A stretch of DNA of 8,872 bases from Thermomicrobiaceae bacterium (GTDB lineage Bacteria; Chloroflexota; Chloroflexia; Thermomicrobiales; Thermomicrobiaceae): contig SKTL01000096.1 of the NCBI GenBank assembly GCA_007122555.1, positions 1 through 8,872 on the forward strand. The letters run 5' to 3'. The notes beneath the pieces are model-generated. The model was given only the letters and a program-made list of their open reading frames with translations, made no database searches and had not been told where the DNA came from. A program made the position numbers and the translations under genes. Positions 7,833-8,872 of this stretch are shown here, one piece after another; position 1 is the first letter of the stretch, and each line of letters opens with the position of its first letter.

Positions 7833-7919
7833 ATGTCCAACGATTGCGAACGCACTGAGCCAGGAGTCAGCTATTCGTCAGGGATCGATGACGACGATAG
7901 CCAGGAACCAGGGAGTTGA
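7833..7919 (+). CDS. Possible 28-residue acidic small frame between ctaE and ctaF
   Basis: ATG-to-TGA frame of 28 codons whose stop abuts the ctaF start (TGAATG). The peptide (MSNDCERTEPGVSYSSGIDD, then DDSQEPGS) is acidic, with a run of four Asp, one Cys and no hydrophobic segment. No good Shine-Dalgarno precedes it; AAAGGCGG is about 18 bases away, too far. I know no matching family. It is listed because it mirrors the frame in the coxB-ctaD gap. A chance frame is the most likely explanation. Confidence 0.15.
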   Translation: MSNDCERTEPGVSYSSGIDDDDSQEPGS

Positions 7920-8225
7920 ATGATGTCAGAACAAGCTCATCATCCATCAGATCGAACCTATCTCAAAGTCGGATCATTGCTGTTCATACTGACAGCGATC
8001 GAGATTGCTCTCTACTTTGTTGAAGATGCGTTGGAATCCGAGTGGAGTCTCTACGCGCTGATTGCATCCCTGATCATCCTGTCATCGATGAAGTTCGTGC
8101 TGGTGGTGATGTACTACATGCACCTCAAATGGGACGACCGGATGTTCACCTGGTTCTTCCTGGCAGGTATGTTCGTGGCAGCAGCGATCATACTCGCGAT
8201 GATGGCGCTGTACCGCTACTACTAG
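7920..8225 (+). CDS. ctaF: Cytochrome c oxidase subunit IV (caa3-type, CtaF/COX4_pro family)
   Basis: Small accessory membrane subunit of bacterial haem-copper oxidases; 101 residues, close to the 110 of Bacillus CtaF. Three hydrophobic helices (about 14-33, 44-66 and 77-98) are joined by the family-typical stretch MKFVLVVMYYMHLKWDD (57-73) between helices two and three. Known homologues assist assembly or CuB stability and carry no cofactor. Two ATGs stand side by side at 7920 and 7923. GGGAG (7911-7915) is four bases from the first and seven from the second, so the second may be the real start; this changes one residue. It closes the oxidase operon and is followed by a hairpin terminator. 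Confidence 0.92.
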   Translation: MMSEQAHHPSDRTYLKVGSLLFILTAIEIALYFVEDALESEWSLYALIASLIILSSMKFVLVVMYYMHLKWDDRMFTWFFLAGMFVAAAIILAMMALYRYY

Positions 8226-8256
8226 GACAGTTATGCGTCATGAATCAGGTTCGTGC

Positions 8257-8282
8257 GAATTAGGAGCGGGCGAGTTAGGAGC
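8257..8282. repeat. Short imperfect direct repeat after ctaF
   Basis: GAATTAGGAGC (8257-8267) and GAGTTAGGAGC (8272-8282) differ at one base and start 15 bases apart. Each contains AGGAG and looks like a ribosome site, and the second is followed by an ATG (8286) that soon reaches a stop or leads nowhere recognisable. Probably a small tandem duplication; no function is visible. Confidence 0.5.
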
Positions 8283-8302
8283 TGAATGATCCGGTGTGCG
8301 GG

Positions 8303-8326
8303 GCGCGGCCGACCTGGCCGCGCTTT
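8303..8326 (+). terminator. Probable terminator of the oxidase operon
   Basis: Perfect 8-bp stem GCGCGGCC (8303-8310) and GGCCGCGC (8316-8323) with a 5-base loop, followed by TTT. Two more G-T pairs can extend the stem at its base. It lies 78 bases past the ctaF stop and before hppA. The U-run is short, so some read-through into hppA is possible. Confidence 0.6.
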
Positions 8327-8480
8327 CGCTGCGTGCTCCGGGCGCATACGGGAAAAAGCGCGCGCCCTCGTTGCGTAACATGTAAGCTATTGGGCAGCGC
8401 GAAACCGCCCGTACCAATTGTCGAGCGGCAAGAACATGGAGTAGAGACCGCAACGCGTAGCACAGGGAAGAGGGGATTAC

Positions 8481-8872
8481 GTGCCGAACGATAACTCAGA
8501 TACGGTGCTCATAGGATTGGTGCTCGCCTCTGCAGCTGGCGCAGCGGCGATCGTCTACGGTGCATTTCTGGCGAGGTGGGTGCTCGATCAGCCAACCGGC
8601 AACGAACGCATGCGGGAGATCGCCGCAGCGATTCAGGAAGGTGCTGAAGCCTACATGTGGCGTCAGTTCACCATGGTCGCTATCGTCGCGGTCATCATTA
8701 CGATCGCGCTGGCGATTCTCCTGAACATCGCTACAGCCGCGGGATTCGTCCTCGGCGCCGTGGCATCGGCAATCGCTGGCATCTTCGGGATGGCTGTCGC
8801 GGTTCGCTCGAACATTCGCACGGCCGAAGCCGGCCGCAGCGGACTCGGTAAAGCGCTGCTTGTGGCATTCCG
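8481..8872 (+). CDS. hppA: Membrane-bound ion-translocating pyrophosphatase (5' part, cut by window end)
   Basis: Integral membrane enzyme that couples PPi hydrolysis to pumping of H+ or Na+. The first 130 codons are present and stay open to the window edge. They show a first helix (about 9-30), then the highly typical GNERMREIAAAIQEGAEAYM (40-59), two further helices (about 63-82 and 87-107) and the conserved VRSNIRTAEAGRSGLGKAL (108-126). This order matches the N-terminus of HppA proteins, which are usually about 650-800 residues long. The nucleophile and substrate motifs, and the residue that separates K+-dependent from K+-independent enzymes, lie beyond the window, so ion type cannot be told. 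The start is GTG at 8481 with AGAGGGG five bases upstream. The 154-base leader after the terminator holds no gene; GGGCGC (8340-8345) and GCGCCC (8362-8367) could form a weak hairpin. Confidence 0.9.
   Translation, partial: MPNDNSDTVLIGLVLASAAGAAAIVYGAFLARWVLDQPTGNERMREIAAAIQEGAEAYMWRQFTMVAIVAVIITIALAILLNIATAAGFVLGAVASAIAGIFGMAVAVRSNIRTAEAGRSGLGKALLVAF

Noticed and set aside
8418..8447. TTGTCG / TAGAGA pair with 18-base spacer as a promoter for hppA
   Set aside because: Only 4 and 3 of 6 consensus matches; not better than expected by chance in a spacer of this size.
8294..8494. 66-codon plus-strand frame between ctaF and hppA
   Set aside because: It runs through the terminator hairpin and overlaps the hppA start in another frame; no ribosome site or known motif.
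1..8872. Mobile elements, CRISPR arrays, tRNA/rRNA genes, defence or biosynthetic systems
   Set aside because: Reading both strands showed no transposase or integrase, no regularly spaced repeats, no tRNA-like fold and no toxin or nuclease gene; the window is filled by housekeeping and respiratory genes.

Overview
The window is a stretch of ordinary aerobic-metabolism genes from a moderately GC-rich bacterium (roughly 60 % G+C by eye). Its core is a complete four-gene operon for a caa3-type (haem A, cytochrome c-fused) terminal oxidase. A lipoprotein signal on subunit II, a Bacillus-like gene order (II-I-III-IV), a 14-helix subunit I and a nearby membrane pyrophosphatase would fit Chloroflexota (for example a Thermomicrobia-like lineage). 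That placement is an inference from style only; no marker gene here settles it.

Layout. 37-1191 (+): ATPase of an ABC importer, closest in style to FbpC/PotA; its partner permease and binding protein are not in the window. 1255-1285: a strong hairpin between two convergent genes, probably a two-way terminator. 1316-3289 (-): acetyl-CoA synthetase AcsA. 3435-3887 (-): small DUF983 membrane protein with a four-cysteine zinc-ribbon-like head, upstream of acsA on the same strand. About 3960-4197: divergent control region with a good sigma70-type promoter for the oxidase operon. 4198-8225 (+): oxidase subunits II (CoxB/CtaC with fused cytochrome c), I (CtaD), III (CtaE) and IV (CtaF). The II/I and III/IV gaps each hold a reading frame of 28-29 codons that stops exactly where the next gene starts. 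8303-8326: likely operon terminator. 8481-end (+): 5' part of hppA, a membrane-bound ion-pumping pyrophosphatase, cut by the window edge.

How the genes work together. The oxidase takes electrons from cytochrome c through its own fused haem c and CuA centre to the haem a3-CuB site, reduces O2 to water and pumps protons. All metal ligands and both proton-channel signatures I looked for are present, so it should be active. The divergent DUF983 gene belongs to a family often found beside oxidase genes, so an assembly role is plausible but unproven. AcsA activates acetate and releases pyrophosphate; HppA hydrolyses pyrophosphate while pumping ions. This is a metabolic link, not evidence of one regulated unit. 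I found no mobile element, CRISPR array, tRNA, rRNA, defence system or clearly new system. The most interesting leads are modest: the two gap-filling small frames, the DUF983-oxidase pairing and a changed residue in the AcsA acetylation motif.
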